Shown in pieces: positions 26,658 to 35,694 of a stretch of 64,000 nucleotides of DNA. Each line of letters opens with the position of its first letter. Positions within the stretch are counted from its first letter, which is position 1. The position numbers and the translations under genes were made by a program. The notes under the pieces were generated by a model. The model did no database searches, was not told the DNA's origin, and saw only the letters and a program-made list of their open reading frames with translations. Source of the DNA: Agrilactobacillus yilanensis (lineage in GTDB: Bacteria > Bacillota > Bacilli > Lactobacillales > Lactobacillaceae); NCBI RefSeq assembly GCF_003946725.1, contig NZ_RHOY01000016.1, positions 1 to 64,000 of the forward strand, read 5' to 3'.

Positions 26658-28049
26658 TTGAAAAAACAAGTTAAAATCATGGAAACCGTTTTACGGGATG
26701 GCCATCAAAGTCTGGCCGCCACCCGCATGTCCACCGCACAGATGCTGCCCATCTTAGATAAGATGGATCAAGCCGGCTACTATGCTATGGAAGTTTGGGG
26801 CGGTGCAACTTTTGATTCTGCCTTACGTTATCTGAATGAAGATCCTTGGGAACGCTTAAGAATCATTCGTAAACACGTTAAAAACACTAAACTACAGATG
26901 CTTTTACGGGGCCAAAATTTATTAGGTTATCGCCATTATGCTGATGATTTTGTTAAATTATTTGTCCAAAAATCCGTTGAAAACGGCATTGATATTGTCC
27001 GTATTTTTGATGCTTTAAATGACCCTAGAAATCTCAGAGTTGCGGTTGAAGCTACTAAAAAAGCGGGTGGAGAAGCCCAAACAGCAATTTCTTATACAAC
27101 TAGTGAAGTTCATAATAATGCCTATTTCTTAGACTTAGCAAAACAATATGCGGCTCTAGGTGCTGATTCCATTGCTATCAAAGACATGGCTGGTATTATG
27201 ACGCCAGAAAACGCTTATGAGCTAGTTTCGATGATCAAAGATGCTATTGATTTACCTTTGGAGATTCACACCCATGCTACGAGTGGTATCGCACCAATGA
27301 CTTATTTAAAGGCTATTGAAGCCGGTGCCGATATTATTGACACGGCGGTCTCTCCATTTGCTGGCGGAACTAGTCAACCAGCCACTGAATCTATGGTTTT
27401 AGGTTTACGTAGTCTTGGTTATGATATTCCTGTCGACATGGATTTAATCAGTGATATTGCTGATTACTTCAAATCTATCCGTCAAGGCTTTTTAGATGAC
27501 GGCACGATTAATCCAAAAGTTTTAGCTGTTGAACCTAAAGCTTTGATTTACCAAGTCCCCGGCGGCATGCTCAGTAATTTATTATCCCAATTAACCCAGC
27601 AAGGCCAAGCTGATAAATATGAGGCTGTTTTGAAAGAAGTCCCTAAAGTCCGTAAAGATTTAGGCTATCCACCACTTGTCACACCATTAAGCCAAATGGT
27701 TGGAACCCAATCCGTTATGAATGTCTTAACTAAAGAACGCTATAAAATGGTGCCTAATGAAATTAAGGAATACGTTAAAGGCTTATATGGTAAGACGCCT
27801 GCACCAGTGGATCCAGAAATTCAAGAAAAGATCATTGGCAATGAACCGGTTATCACCCAACGGCCTGCAGATCTGATCAAACCTGAATTACCTGAAATTC
27901 GTAAGGAAGCCGCTGCTTTTGCGGATACAGATGAAGATGTCTTAAGTTATGGTTTATTCCCTCAATCAGCCAAACCATTCTTAATGAAACGCAAAGATCC
28001 ATTTTATGATATTCCAGTACAAAACGTAACCGTAACGACTGAATTTTAA
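26658..28049 (+). CDS. oadA: Oxaloacetate decarboxylase alpha subunit (carboxyltransferase)
   Basis: OadA transfers the carboxyl group of oxaloacetate to biotin, releasing pyruvate. It is a TIM-barrel carboxyltransferase of 463 residues starting KKQVKIMETVLRDGHQS, with the metal-binding IHTHATSG and the active lysine in SIAIKDMAGI, plus a C-terminal PYC_OADA domain. It lacks a biotinyl domain, consistent with the separate oadD. I take TTG at 26658 as the start because GAGGTG is 7 nt upstream. An ATG five codons earlier has no such site. It is the last gene of the operon. Confidence 0.93.
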   Translation: MKKQVKIMETVLRDGHQSLAATRMSTAQMLPILDKMDQAGYYAMEVWGGATFDSALRYLNEDPWERLRIIRKHVKNTKLQMLLRGQNLLGYRHYADDFVKLFVQKSVENGIDIVRIFDALNDPRNLRVAVEATKKAGGEAQTAISYTTSEVHNNAYFLDLAKQYAALGADSIAIKDMAGIMTPENAYELVSMIKDAIDLPLEIHTHATSGIAPMTYLKAIEAGADIIDTAVSPFAGGTSQPATESMVLGLRSLGYDIPVDMDLISDIADYFKSIRQGFLDDGTINPKVLAVEPKALIYQVPGGMLSNLLSQLTQQGQADKYEAVLKEVPKVRKDLGYPPLVTPLSQMVGTQSVMNVLTKERYKMVPNEIKEYVKGLYGKTPAPVDPEIQEKIIGNEPVITQRPADLIKPELPEIRKEAAAFADTDEDVLSYGLFPQSAKPFLMKRKDPFYDIPVQNVTVTTEF

Positions 28050-28067
28050 AGCCTAATTTAACATTTT

Positions 28068-28102
28068 AAGTGCTGATAGCTAAAGTCTATCAGTGCTTTT
28101 TT
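28068..28102 (+). terminator. Terminator of the oad-cit operon
   Basis: The 12-bp stem AAGTGCTGATAG/CTATCAGTGCTT is followed by six T. Confidence 0.88.
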
Positions 28103-28276
28103 GTGCTTATTTCTAAAATATGAGTATTTACTTTAAATTATAGTTGAAGAGAATTTTTTAATCGCTGCTTATAACTTTGATCAAAATCGTAATCAATAGT
28201 TTAAATTAGTATTAAATATATTAATTTAAACTTAAATAAAATAATTATTATCTTAAATATCTAACTTTTTTTAAAC

Positions 28277-28390
28277 TGCTATGCTACAATACAACCAGAG
28301 CGATTCATCGATTTGAAATTATTCAGTGTGGGCTATCAGCAACTTAATTAAGGTTGTAGGTAGTCCTATTTTTATACATTGCTCTGTTAC
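28277..28390 (+). ncRNA. Candidate structured small RNA
   Basis: An extended -10 box TGCTATGCT (28277-28285) is followed, from about 28292, by a nested foldback with no open frame. CAGAGCGAT (28296) pairs with ATTGCTCTG (28378). A large internal loop follows, then GGGCTATC (28330) pairs with GGTAGTCC (28359), and CAACTT with AAGGTTG forms the tip. All stems are complete allowing G-U pairs. The layout of closing stem, large bubble and terminal stem recalls 6S RNA in outline, but the length of about 95 nt is too short. No clear terminator is seen after it. It lies in AT-rich DNA between oadA and the T-box. Confidence 0.5.
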
Positions 28391-28484
28391 TATTAATAAT
28401 AATTTTATATCTGCTGAAATCTGTTTTTTGGTGATACTCATTGATTTTATTTAAAATTATTAGAATTTAATTTTAAAATCCGCC

Positions 28485-28512
28485 TTGACATTAACCAAAA
28501 ACAATATATACT
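28485..28512 (+). promoter_or_regulatory. Promoter of the met T-box leader
   Basis: TTGACA, a 16-bp spacer and TATACT lie about 30 bp before the first helix of the T-box. Confidence 0.8.
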
Positions 28513-28540
28513 AATCTTAACTTAATAATTATTTAATTTG

Positions 28541-28799
28541 ACGTTGATGAGAAGAGTAGTTAATGGCGTAACTGAACAAGCGACCACCGTTAGTGTGAGG
28601 GTGGCAGTGAGAAGTTAACGAAGATGAGCTCTGAGTCTTGAATGGCAGTGCAAGCTAAAATTCCGGTAGGATCCGATAGCATCCCAAGTCTACAAATCAA
28701 TGAATTTGTGTACTTTTGAGGTAGTTTTTTTAAATTACAAATTTGGGGTGGTACCACGACCACATCGTCCCCGTATCTTAATTGATACGGGGATTTTTT
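28541..28799 (+). promoter_or_regulatory. T-box riboswitch, methionine-specific
   Basis: This is a complete T-box leader. Stem I starts GATGAGAAGAGTAG and has a distal CCACC/GGTGG hairpin. The specifier loop ...GAAGATGAGC gives codon ATG (28624-28626), followed by A. The T-box sequence GGGTGGTACCACG has the UGGU bulge (28749-28752), which fits a tRNA ending ACCA. The terminator CCCCGTATC/GATACGGGG followed by T6 is at 28769-28799. Uncharged tRNA-Met would pair with both sites and allow read-through into metA and metY when methionine is scarce. Confidence 0.92.
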
Positions 28800-28823
28800 A
28801 TTGTCATCAAAAGGAGTGATTTC

Positions 28824-29693
28824 ATGACTGTATTTTGTACAAACGGGTTTAACAAAAAAACAAATCGAATTTTACCACTAAACAAAAAGCAAGCGACTTC
28901 CATTTTAGTTTTAAACCTAATGCCGGATAAACAAACTACCGAAACGCAACTCAGCAATCTCTGCAATGAACTAAACCGGCCCATTTCATTAACGTTCATG
29001 TATCCTAAAACCCATTGTTGGCATCATGGTGATCAAACTAGTTTAGCAAAAAACTACGTTACGTTAGATCAAATAAAAGATCAATACTTTGATAGCCTGT
29101 TAGTCACCGGTGCACCGCTGGAACGGCTTGACTTCAATGAAATCGATTTTTGGCAGGAATTTATTGCTATTCGCCACTGGGCTCAAAGTCATACTCAAAC
29201 CCAATTATTTACCTGCTGGGCCGCCCAAGCCGCTTTATTTGTCGATTATGCCATTCCTAAAATTGACTTAGATGAAAAAATCTTTGGTGTTTACGTTAAT
29301 GAGTTAAACGACTCAGCTTTACCGCAATGGTTCCAAATGCCACAATCTCGTTTTAGCAAAGTTGATCGGCAGACCGTTCAAAATACGCCTGGTTTACAAG
29401 TTCTAGGAGATAACCAGTCCACTGGCCCATTTTTAATGCAATCTGATACAAAGCACAGTCTTTATGTTTTGGGGCATCCCGAATACTTCATGGATACTTT
29501 AAGCAATGAATATTATCGGGATTTACACAAAAATATGGCCGTAAAACCACCCATTAATATCTCTTTAACCGCCCCACAGTTTTCTTACGCCCATTGGCGA
29601 TGTTGCAGTCGTTACTTGTACCAATCTTGGTTAGATCAATCATTTACTTTAAAGGAGCAAAAAAACGATGACAAAAAACAATTACAACTTTGA
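28824..29693 (+). CDS. metA: Homoserine O-acetyltransferase (MetA family)
   Basis: This enzyme acylates homoserine, the first committed step to methionine. It has 289 residues with the catalytic Cys in LFTCWAAQA and the His in LGHPEYF. The residue that sets acyl-CoA choice in this family is Glu in [10 protein letters not shown]. coli has Gly at this position and uses succinyl-CoA. This predicts acetyl-CoA, in agreement with the next gene, an O-acetylhomoserine sulfhydrylase. AAGGAG precedes the ATG. An earlier in-frame start would lie inside the T-box terminator. The 3' end overlaps metY by 26 bp. Confidence 0.92.
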   Translation: MTVFCTNGFNKKTNRILPLNKKQATSILVLNLMPDKQTTETQLSNLCNELNRPISLTFMYPKTHCWHHGDQTSLAKNYVTLDQIKDQYFDSLLVTGAPLERLDFNEIDFWQEFIAIRHWAQSHTQTQLFTCWAAQAALFVDYAIPKIDLDEKIFGVYVNELNDSALPQWFQMPQSRFSKVDRQTVQNTPGLQVLGDNQSTGPFLMQSDTKHSLYVLGHPEYFMDTLSNEYYRDLHKNMAVKPPINISLTAPQFSYAHWRCCSRYLYQSWLDQSFTLKEQKNDDKKQLQL

Positions 29694-30945
29694 AACTTTA
29701 CAAATTCACGCTGGCCAAACCGTTGATGAAACCGGAGCGCGGGCCGTACCCATTTATCAAACAACTTCTTATGTCTTCGATAATCCTCAACAAGCCGCTG
29801 ATCGCTTTGCACTAAGAGACCCCGGTAATATTTATACCCGCTTGACCAATCCAACCACAGCCGTTGTAGAACAGCGCGTTGCTGCTTTAGAAAACGGCAC
29901 AAGTGGTGTTGCTTTAGCCACTGGCGCCGCTGCAATTACAGCCGCCATTCAAAATATTGCTGAACAAGGCGACGAAATTGTTGCTGCCAGCACGCTTTAT
30001 GGCGGGACTTATAACCTATTCAACATCACCTTACCAAAATTGGGCATCACAACGCATTTTGTTAATTCCGACGACCCAAATAATTTTGAAAAAGCTATTA
30101 ATGAACATACTAAAGCCCTTTATCTTGAAAGTATCGGTAACCCGGACATCAATTTAGTGGACTTACCAAAAATCGCAGAAATTGCCCACAAACATCAAAT
30201 TCTATTGATTGTTGACAATACTTTTGCCACACCATACTTATATCGCCCCTTAGATTTAGGCGCTGATATTGTCGTTGAATCTGCTACAAAATTCATCGGC
30301 GGTCACGGGACAACCATGGGCGGCCTGATTGTCGAAAATGACAAATTTGACTACCGAGCTTCTGGTAAATACCCAAGCTTCACTACCCCAGATGCCCAAT
30401 ATAACGGCCTTGTATTCGCGGATCTAAAAGGTGGCGCCTTCACTACAAAAGTTCGGGCAGAAACATTACGGGACACTGGTGCAGCCATCAGTCCCTTTAA
30501 TTCCTTCCTACTATTACAAGGTCTAGAAACCTTATCTTTACGTTTAGAACGCCACGTCGCAAATACCCGCAAAGTTATTGAATTCTTAGATGCCCATCCA
30601 AAAGTTGCTTGGATCAAATATCCTGAACTTAAAGACAGCCCTTATCACGATTTAGCTGTCCGAGATTTTCCAAAAGGCGTCGGCGCTATCTTCACTATCG
30701 GCTTAACAGGTGGCGAAGCAGCCGGCAAAGCACTGATCACCAAACTTAACATCTTCTCTTTACTCGCCAACGTTGGTGACGCCAAATCCTTAATCATCCA
30801 TCCAGCCTCCACCACCCACGCACAACTTAATGAAGCCGAACTTAGAGCCACCGGCATCACCCCCGACCTCATCCGAATCTCCATTGGCATTGAAAACGCC
30901 GATGACCTAATCGCAGATTTGAAACAAGCCCTAGATCAAATTTAA
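29668..30945 (+). CDS. metY: O-acetylhomoserine sulfhydrylase
   Basis: This PLP enzyme of the Cys/Met metabolism family makes homocysteine from O-acetylhomoserine and sulfide. It has 425 residues. Family marks include YTRLTNPTT near residue 50, the [12 protein letters not shown] phosphate loop, DNTFATPYL, and the PLP lysine in [13 protein letters not shown]. The 425-residue length and the approximately 50-residue insertion after the PLP lysine ([14 protein letters not shown]) are typical of MetY rather than of cystathionine synthase. AAAGGAGC is 9 nt upstream. It is controlled with metA by the T-box. Confidence 0.93.
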   Translation: MTKNNYNFETLQIHAGQTVDETGARAVPIYQTTSYVFDNPQQAADRFALRDPGNIYTRLTNPTTAVVEQRVAALENGTSGVALATGAAAITAAIQNIAEQGDEIVAASTLYGGTYNLFNITLPKLGITTHFVNSDDPNNFEKAINEHTKALYLESIGNPDINLVDLPKIAEIAHKHQILLIVDNTFATPYLYRPLDLGADIVVESATKFIGGHGTTMGGLIVENDKFDYRASGKYPSFTTPDAQYNGLVFADLKGGAFTTKVRAETLRDTGAAISPFNSFLLLQGLETLSLRLERHVANTRKVIEFLDAHPKVAWIKYPELKDSPYHDLAVRDFPKGVGAIFTIGLTGGEAAGKALITKLNIFSLLANVGDAKSLIIHPASTTHAQLNEAELRATGITPDLIRISIGIENADDLIADLKQALDQI

Positions 30946-30947
30946 TC

Positions 30948-31064
30948 AGAGCGGGACAAAAGACGGGTTGATTTTGAGCATAAGCCTAGGCTAACGCCGT
31001 GAGCGGGCTTCGCTTACAAGTTAGACGTAGCTAAGCGCAGAAATCAGTCTTTTGGAACGCGTTT
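30948..31064. repeat. Hairpin repeat, copy A
   Basis: This 117-bp unit starts 3 bp after the metY stop. The outer arms AAAAGAC/GTCTTTT and TTGATTT/AAATCA are unlike those of any other copy but are complementary. Inner arms are GGCTAAC with GTTAG, and AGCG/CGCT at the tip. The core is degenerate (AGCCTAGG/CGTAGCTA). It ends GGAACGCGTTT. Confidence 0.8.
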
Positions 31065-31068
31065 AATC

Positions 31069-31185
31069 AGAGCGTGAAGGGACATGATTTTGACTTCGAG
31101 CACTAACCTAGAATTATGAAATAAGTGCACTTCGCTTATGAATAATTCGTAGTTAGGTGAGAAGTCAGTGTCCCTGAACGCGTTT
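31069..31185. repeat. Hairpin repeat, copy B
   Basis: This unit of 117 bp has outer arms AGGGACA/TGTCCCT and TGACTTC/GAAGTCA, the core CACTAACCTAGA opposite CGTAGTTAGGTG, inner arms GAATTAT/ATAATTC and the tip ATAAG/CTTAT. All of these are complementary and differ from neighbouring copies. Confidence 0.85.
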
Positions 31186-31190
31186 TAATC

Positions 31191-31304
31191 AGAGCGAGAA
31201 GCCTCATGGGCTGGCTTCACGTATAACCTAGAATCTTGCCGAGTGTCGCTAGACACACAAGAGATTCGTAGTTATACAAGAAGATAATGAGGCTGAACGC
31301 GTTT
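31191..31304. repeat. Hairpin repeat, copy C
   Basis: The outer arms are AGCCTCAT/ATGAGGCT and CTTC/GAAG. The core is GTATAACCTAGA with CGTAGTTATAC, the inner arm is GAATCT/AGATTC and the tip is GTGTC/GACAC. The inner arm is shared with the copy at the window start. Confidence 0.85.
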
Positions 31305-31308
31305 TTGT

Positions 31309-31425
31309 AGAGCGGGACAAGCTACGGTTTGACAATGCACATAACCTAGACTTACGACATAAGCCCGGTCTTGGCTTGTGAGTAAGACGTAGTTATGTAA
31401 ATTGTCAGTAGCTTGGAACGCGTTT
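31309..31425. repeat. Hairpin repeat, copy D
   Basis: The outer arms are AAGCTAC/GTAGCTT and GACAAT/ATTGTC. The core is ACATAACCTAGA with CGTAGTTATGT, with CTTAC/GTAAG and the tip CATAAGCC/GGCTTGTG. The inner part is shared with copies 1 and 2 in the his operon, 27 kb away, while the outer arms are different. Confidence 0.85.
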
Positions 31426-31430
31426 AAGCC

Positions 31431-31464
31431 AGAGCACGAAAGCCTCGAGCACTAACCTAGAAAA
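31431..31464. repeat. Hairpin repeat, copy E (left part only)
   Basis: This is the left arm AGAGCACGAAAGCCTCGAG and the core CACTAACCTAGA, after which the match ends. As in the his operon, the array finishes with a half unit, on the downstream side. Confidence 0.7.
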
Positions 31465-31567
31465 CCATGGATAAACCGCTTACAAAATTTTCGTTTAACC
31501 GGGTGTTTCTCCCTAATTATAAAAACTTCATGCTATACTTAAGATAATAATTGGGGAGGTGATTGGC

Positions 31568-31951
31568 ATGCGAACAACCGCCATCAAAGACAGTATTTTA
31601 CTCAGCGCCTTACTAGCCATTACTTTAGTTGGTGTTACTTTAACAGATCTATTCCAATCAGATTTTTCGTTAAGATCTATCATCATGGTCAATTTTTACG
31701 CAATTATCCTCATCCTAGGTATCTATAGTAATTATCGCTTAAAGTACTTTAATTTGTGTCTCAATGCTTATATTGCCCAACATCACTTATCTCGTTTAAC
31801 TTTAGAAGAAGTTACCGGTTTTTCTCGATTTGATTTTTCAATCAACCGTGATAAAACGATGACCTTTGCATTTGGGTTACCGAACAAACGTCGGACTGTT
31901 TTAAAGAAATTAAAAGCGACGTATGGCCCATTAGCCACTACAAATCCATGA
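31568..31951 (+). CDS. Small membrane protein of unknown function
   Basis: This 127-residue protein has two hydrophobic segments (about 12-28 and 37-56). A basic, probably cytoplasmic C-terminal half follows (RFDFSINRDKTMTFAFGLPNKRRTVLKKLK). I do not recognise the family. GGGGAGG lies 8 nt before the ATG, and a GTG three codons earlier overlaps that site. A TATACT box at about 31534 may be its promoter. It is flanked by the repeat array and a terminator, so it is a single-gene unit. Confidence 0.75.
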   Translation: MRTTAIKDSILLSALLAITLVGVTLTDLFQSDFSLRSIIMVNFYAIILILGIYSNYRLKYFNLCLNAYIAQHHLSRLTLEEVTGFSRFDFSINRDKTMTFAFGLPNKRRTVLKKLKATYGPLATTNP

Positions 31952-31983
31952 GCGATTTGTCTAATAATTTACAATAATCAACG

Positions 31984-32024
31984 TGCACCGATATGAAATT
32001 TTCATTTTATATCGGTGCTTTTTT
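31984..32024 (+). terminator. Terminator after the small membrane gene
   Basis: The stem GCACCGATAT/ATATCGGTGC is extended by AT pairs and followed by six T. Confidence 0.88.
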
Positions 32025-32111
32025 ATGGTATATTCAGAGAAGTTATCATTTAAAATAATTTAAAATATTTTTTATTTTGTAAATCTGTCATTTTTAGGGG
32101 AGAAATTCATC

Positions 32112-33674
32112 TTGAAATCACTTAGTAATGGCCTGGATAAAGTTATTAAACTTATTTTTGGCCTATTTGCGGCTGCTTCGGTACTCACCGCTTTTAAGAC
32201 ACCAAATTTTAGTTTTCTACCATTTTGGGGTAAATTTTTAGGTTTACTGCTTGTTATTGGTCTCATTATCCTTTTGTTGCAGCCTAAAATCTATCAACGA
32301 TTTAAAAATTTTGTCCTACCTAAACGTTATCTAGCGCTTGTTTTAGGCCTTTTATTTATTTACCAGCTCTTATTTTATTGGCAACTCACCATTCTTTCTG
32401 GCTGGGATCCTGGGGTGATCATTCAAAATGCCGGGGGTGCCTTCAGTCAAGCCTATTTTTCTTGGAACTACAACAACACCTTTTTACTATTAATTGAACA
32501 CGGTATTTACCGCATGGCTATTGATACCGGCTTGATGCCAACTATTTTAAAAGCATTGCTTGTGGCTAATGCGCTTGTCTTAGATTTAGCCGTTTTGGGC
32601 ATGTATTTTATCGGCAAACGCCTTAAAGATGCACACTTTGGTACCGTTCTTTTTAGTTTAGGTCTTTTATTTTGGGGCCTATCCCCATGGATTTTGGAAT
32701 TTTATTCAGATACCCTAGGACTGCTTGCGGTTGTTGGCCTGAGCTTGCTTGCACTGAAAATCAGCCAAGCAACTGCCCACGGTCCGCGCAGCCTTTGGAC
32801 AATACTTTATGCCCTACTGAGTATTGCCAGCTACTTACTTAAACCAACAACGCTAATCATCAGTATGGCTTTTGTCATCATTCTAATGCTACACGCCTTA
32901 AAACAACGTCTAAATTGGCGTCAATTTTTAGTTGGTCTGCTTTATACCATCGGGGCTTTAAGTATTTTTGTAATTGGCAACCAGATGTACACCCATTATG
33001 TCTATCATAATTTGACTTTTACCGTTGAAGGCAAAGCTTATAAACTGGATCCTCAACTGAAAACACCCCCTAGTCATTTTATTGCCATGGGGTTAGCGGG
33101 TATCGGCGGTTATAATGATGCCGATCCAATTGCGACCCACAATGTCAAAACCTATCAAGCAAGAGATGCCATGAATCGCCGCAAAATCAAGCAACGCTTA
33201 CACAATTACGGTGTTGTAGGTTATTTAAAATTTTTGCGGGTTAAATTCAACAATAATATTGCCAATGGTAATTTTGTTTGGGACGGTGACATTAACTTTA
33301 ACCATAAACAGCTGCATTACCCGATCAACTTGATCTCTCGACTCAGTGCCGCTTTTAACTTAATTGACGGTCGTTTCCGTAACCCAATGCGCTGGCTCAA
33401 TCAAGTAACTTGGATCATCTTATTAAGCTTTAGTTTCATGAGTATTTTTGTGAAACCGACTGAAAAATTTAACTTTCTCCGGTTAAATCAATTGATTATT
33501 TTGGGCATGCAAATTTATCTTTTGATCTTTGAAGGGGGCACTAGCCGTTATGTTTTCATGTGGTTGCCTTGCTTTGTCATCACTGGACTTTATGGTTATC
33601 ATTTCAGTCAAACCGCTCTAAAAAATTGGCGTACTAAACCACATCACTGGCGGTTTTCTAAAAACCAGACTTAA
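32112..33674 (+). CDS. Multi-pass membrane protein, possible GT-C glycosyltransferase
   Basis: This 520-residue protein has about 11-12 hydrophobic segments. It resembles the large membrane proteins of lactobacilli that look like GT-C or mannosyltransferase-type enzymes. An acidic motif in the first external loop (LSGWDPGVI, near residue 97) and the soluble loop NFVWDGDINFNHKQLHYP near 390 could hold catalytic residues. This is an inference from general layout. It starts with TTG after GGGGAG. It is not in an obvious polysaccharide cluster. The substrate cannot be told. Confidence 0.65.
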   Translation: MKSLSNGLDKVIKLIFGLFAAASVLTAFKTPNFSFLPFWGKFLGLLLVIGLIILLLQPKIYQRFKNFVLPKRYLALVLGLLFIYQLLFYWQLTILSGWDPGVIIQNAGGAFSQAYFSWNYNNTFLLLIEHGIYRMAIDTGLMPTILKALLVANALVLDLAVLGMYFIGKRLKDAHFGTVLFSLGLLFWGLSPWILEFYSDTLGLLAVVGLSLLALKISQATAHGPRSLWTILYALLSIASYLLKPTTLIISMAFVIILMLHALKQRLNWRQFLVGLLYTIGALSIFVIGNQMYTHYVYHNLTFTVEGKAYKLDPQLKTPPSHFIAMGLAGIGGYNDADPIATHNVKTYQARDAMNRRKIKQRLHNYGVVGYLKFLRVKFNNNIANGNFVWDGDINFNHKQLHYPINLISRLSAAFNLIDGRFRNPMRWLNQVTWIILLSFSFMSIFVKPTEKFNFLRLNQLIILGMQIYLLIFEGGTSRYVFMWLPCFVITGLYGYHFSQTALKNWRTKPHHWRFSKNQT

Positions 33675-33680
33675 GGCCAC

Positions 33681-33712
33681 AAAAAAGAAGCACGTTAAGT
33701 GCTTCTTTTTTT
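33681..33712. terminator. Bidirectional terminator
   Basis: AAAAAAGAAGCAC/GTGCTTCTTTTTTT serves the + strand membrane gene and the convergent aldo/keto reductase gene. Confidence 0.85.
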
Positions 33713-33782
33713 GTAACCTTTTTATAGCGTACATTTTCGATATAAGCCATCACGTAGAAAACTTTATTGATTTATGTGCCTT

Positions 33783-34631
33783 TTAAAATGGGCGGTCATC
33801 TGGGTTTTGAGCTAAGCCAGCAACCCCGCGTAAACCATCAATTGTGGCCATATCTGCAGCATCAATTTCAAAATCAAAAATTTCAGTATTTGCTTTAATT
33901 CGGTCAGCGTGAACTGATTTTGGCAATGGTAAGAAACCATGTTGCAAACTCCACCGCAAAACAACTTGGGCCAAAGATTTATGGTATTTGTCAGCGATTG
34001 ATTTTAAGGCATCAACTTCAAAAATCTTACCGGTACCTAATGGACTGTAAGCTTCATTTAACATGCCGTGGTCTGTATTATAGGCAGTTAATTCAGGCTG
34101 TAGATCACTAGGATTTAAGAAGATTTGATTGACAGCTGGTTGAATTTTAGCAGTCTGATACAAAGCTTCTAAATGTGGTTTACGGAAATTAGAAACCCCA
34201 ATTGCGCGGATTTTACCAGCTTGAACAGCTTCTTCCATGGATAACCACGATTCCGCATTAGCATCAGCCCAACGATCCCGTAAATCCACTGGGTTTGGCC
34301 AATGAATTAAATAAAGATCCAAATAATCAATACCTAAAGCACTTAAAGAAGCATCAATGGCTGCTTTTGCTGCTTTACGGCCATGATCTGGATTCCATAA
34401 TTTGGTCGTTACAAAGAGCTCATCTCGTTTAATGCCACTGCGTTTGATCCCAGCACCAACTGAAGTTTCATTGCCATAAGCAGTGGCTGTATCAATATGC
34501 TTGTAACCGGCCATAATTGCATCATAAACGGATTGTTCGGCTACTGCACCGCTTGGTGTCTGCCAAGTCCCAAAACCGACTACTGGTATTTTAACGCCAT
34601 TATTTAAGGTATACGTATCTGTTAAACTCAA
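33783..34631 (-). CDS. Aldo/keto reductase
   Basis: This is a NADPH-dependent reductase of the 2,5-diketogluconate reductase type, with 282 residues. The catalytic Asp and Tyr are in DTATAYGNE, the Lys in TTKLWN and the His in LIHWPNP. The NADP-binding end is LPKSVHADRIKANTEIFDFE. I take TTG at 34631 as the start because GGGGG lies 7 nt upstream. An ATG eight codons earlier lacks a ribosome-binding site. The natural substrate is unknown. Confidence 0.88.
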   Translation of the reverse strand: MSLTDTYTLNNGVKIPVVGFGTWQTPSGAVAEQSVYDAIMAGYKHIDTATAYGNETSVGAGIKRSGIKRDELFVTTKLWNPDHGRKAAKAAIDASLSALGIDYLDLYLIHWPNPVDLRDRWADANAESWLSMEEAVQAGKIRAIGVSNFRKPHLEALYQTAKIQPAVNQIFLNPSDLQPELTAYNTDHGMLNEAYSPLGTGKIFEVDALKSIADKYHKSLAQVVLRWSLQHGFLPLPKSVHADRIKANTEIFDFEIDAADMATIDGLRGVAGLAQNPDDRPF

Positions 34632-34700
34632 AATAAAGCCCCCTATTTTAGTCATTGTTTTTAGTTTAACACACTTACTTTTATTTAGTAAATAAAAATC

Positions 34701-34744
34701 AAAAAAAGAAGCCCATTCAAAGGTTAACTTTGAATGAGCTTCTT
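34701..34744 (-). terminator. Terminator after rpsR
   Basis: The minus strand gives AAGAAGCTCATTCAAAG pairing with CTTTGAATGGGCTTCTT, then T7. Confidence 0.88.
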
Positions 34745-34756
34745 GGATGTAGTCTA

Positions 34757-34990
34757 TTAATCTTCTACAACGAATGGTAAAAGACCCATGATCCGTGCAC
34801 GTTTGATAGCAATTGTTAATTTACGTTGGTTCTTAGCACTTGTACCAGTGACACGGCGTGGTAAAATTTTGCCACGTTCAGAAACAAAGCGTTTCAATAA
34901 ATCAGTATCTTTGTAATCGATGTATTCGATATGGTTAGCGGCGATAAAGTCAACCTTACGGCGACGACGGCCACGACGTTGTTGAGCCAT
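34757..34990 (-). CDS. rpsR: 30S ribosomal protein S18
   Basis: S18 binds the platform of the 30S subunit as a dimer with S6. It has 77 residues with the basic N-terminus [10 protein letters not shown] and the signature [24 protein letters not shown] (residues 26-49). It is the last gene of the rpsF-ssb-rpsR operon. Confidence 0.97.
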   Translation of the reverse strand: MAQQRRGRRRRKVDFIAANHIEYIDYKDTDLLKRFVSERGKILPRRVTGTSAKNQRKLTIAIKRARIMGLLPFVVED

Positions 34991-35064
34991 ATTTATACCT
35001 CCCTTGAAATTTAGTTTATTTAAGATTCAATTTAAGTTTACTTTTCGTTTTGGAAACAACCTGC

Positions 35065-35655
35065 TTAGAATGGCAGATCGTCGTCAGAAATATCAATTTG
35101 TTGGCCATTATCTGCAAAAGGATCTTGCATATCTGACTGATTATTGTTATTTGAGACATTGTTGTTACTGTTATTAGGCATTGAATTATTGTTGTTTGAT
35201 GTTGGCATACCGGTATTTTGATTGCCATTATTATTTTGATTATAACCTTGGTTCTGGTTATAATTTTGATTGTTATTACCACCGTTATAATTGCCACCGC
35301 CATTGTCGGCACCATTATCCCGTTGTTGTGTTGTTGCTCTTGACTCTAGTAAAGAGAAATTATCTACAACAACTTCAGTAACATAAACTTTTTGGCCTTG
35401 TTGGTTATCATAAGAACGACTTTGCAGCCGACCTTCTACCCCAACTAAAGAACCTTTACGTGTAAAGTTCGCGAAATTCTCAGCAGCTTTACGCCAAATG
35501 ACACAGTTAATAAAGTCTGCATCCCGCTCCCCTTGAGCATTCGTAAATTGTCGATTGACCGCTACTGTGAAACTTGCCACAGCAGCACCATTATTGGTGT
35601 AACGAAGTTCAACGTCTCGGGTTAGACGACCAACTAGGACAACTCGATTAATCAT
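35065..35655 (-). CDS. ssb: Single-stranded DNA-binding protein
   Basis: SSB coats single-stranded DNA at forks and recruits repair proteins through its tail. It has 196 residues: an OB-fold (about 1-108, starting [19 protein letters not shown]), a long Gln/Asn/Gly-rich linker (about 110-180) and the acidic tip DDDLPF. I use the ATG at 35655, which gives the family N-terminus. An alternative start seven codons upstream overlaps the ribosome-binding site. It lies between rpsF and rpsR, as in most Firmicutes. Confidence 0.96.
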   Translation of the reverse strand: MINRVVLVGRLTRDVELRYTNNGAAVASFTVAVNRQFTNAQGERDADFINCVIWRKAAENFANFTRKGSLVGVEGRLQSRSYDNQQGQKVYVTEVVVDNFSLLESRATTQQRDNGADNGGGNYNGGNNNQNYNQNQGYNQNNNGNQNTGMPTSNNNNSMPNNSNNNVSNNNNQSDMQDPFADNGQQIDISDDDLPF

Positions 35656-35694
35656 TTTACAACTGCTCCTCTCCAAACATCAAATTTATCACAA

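Noticed and set aside
26643-26660. ATG at 26643 as the oadA start
   Set aside because: No ribosome-binding site precedes it. The GAGGTG lies after it and fits the TTG at 26658.
28292-28390. The candidate RNA considered as a second T-box or as 6S RNA
   Set aside because: It has no GGTGG T-box sequence or specifier, and at about 95 nt it is too short for 6S RNA. I list it as unassigned.
29668-29693. The overlap of metA and metY looked like a frameshift
   Set aside because: Both proteins are complete and metY has its own ribosome-binding site, so the 26-bp overlap is normal coupling.
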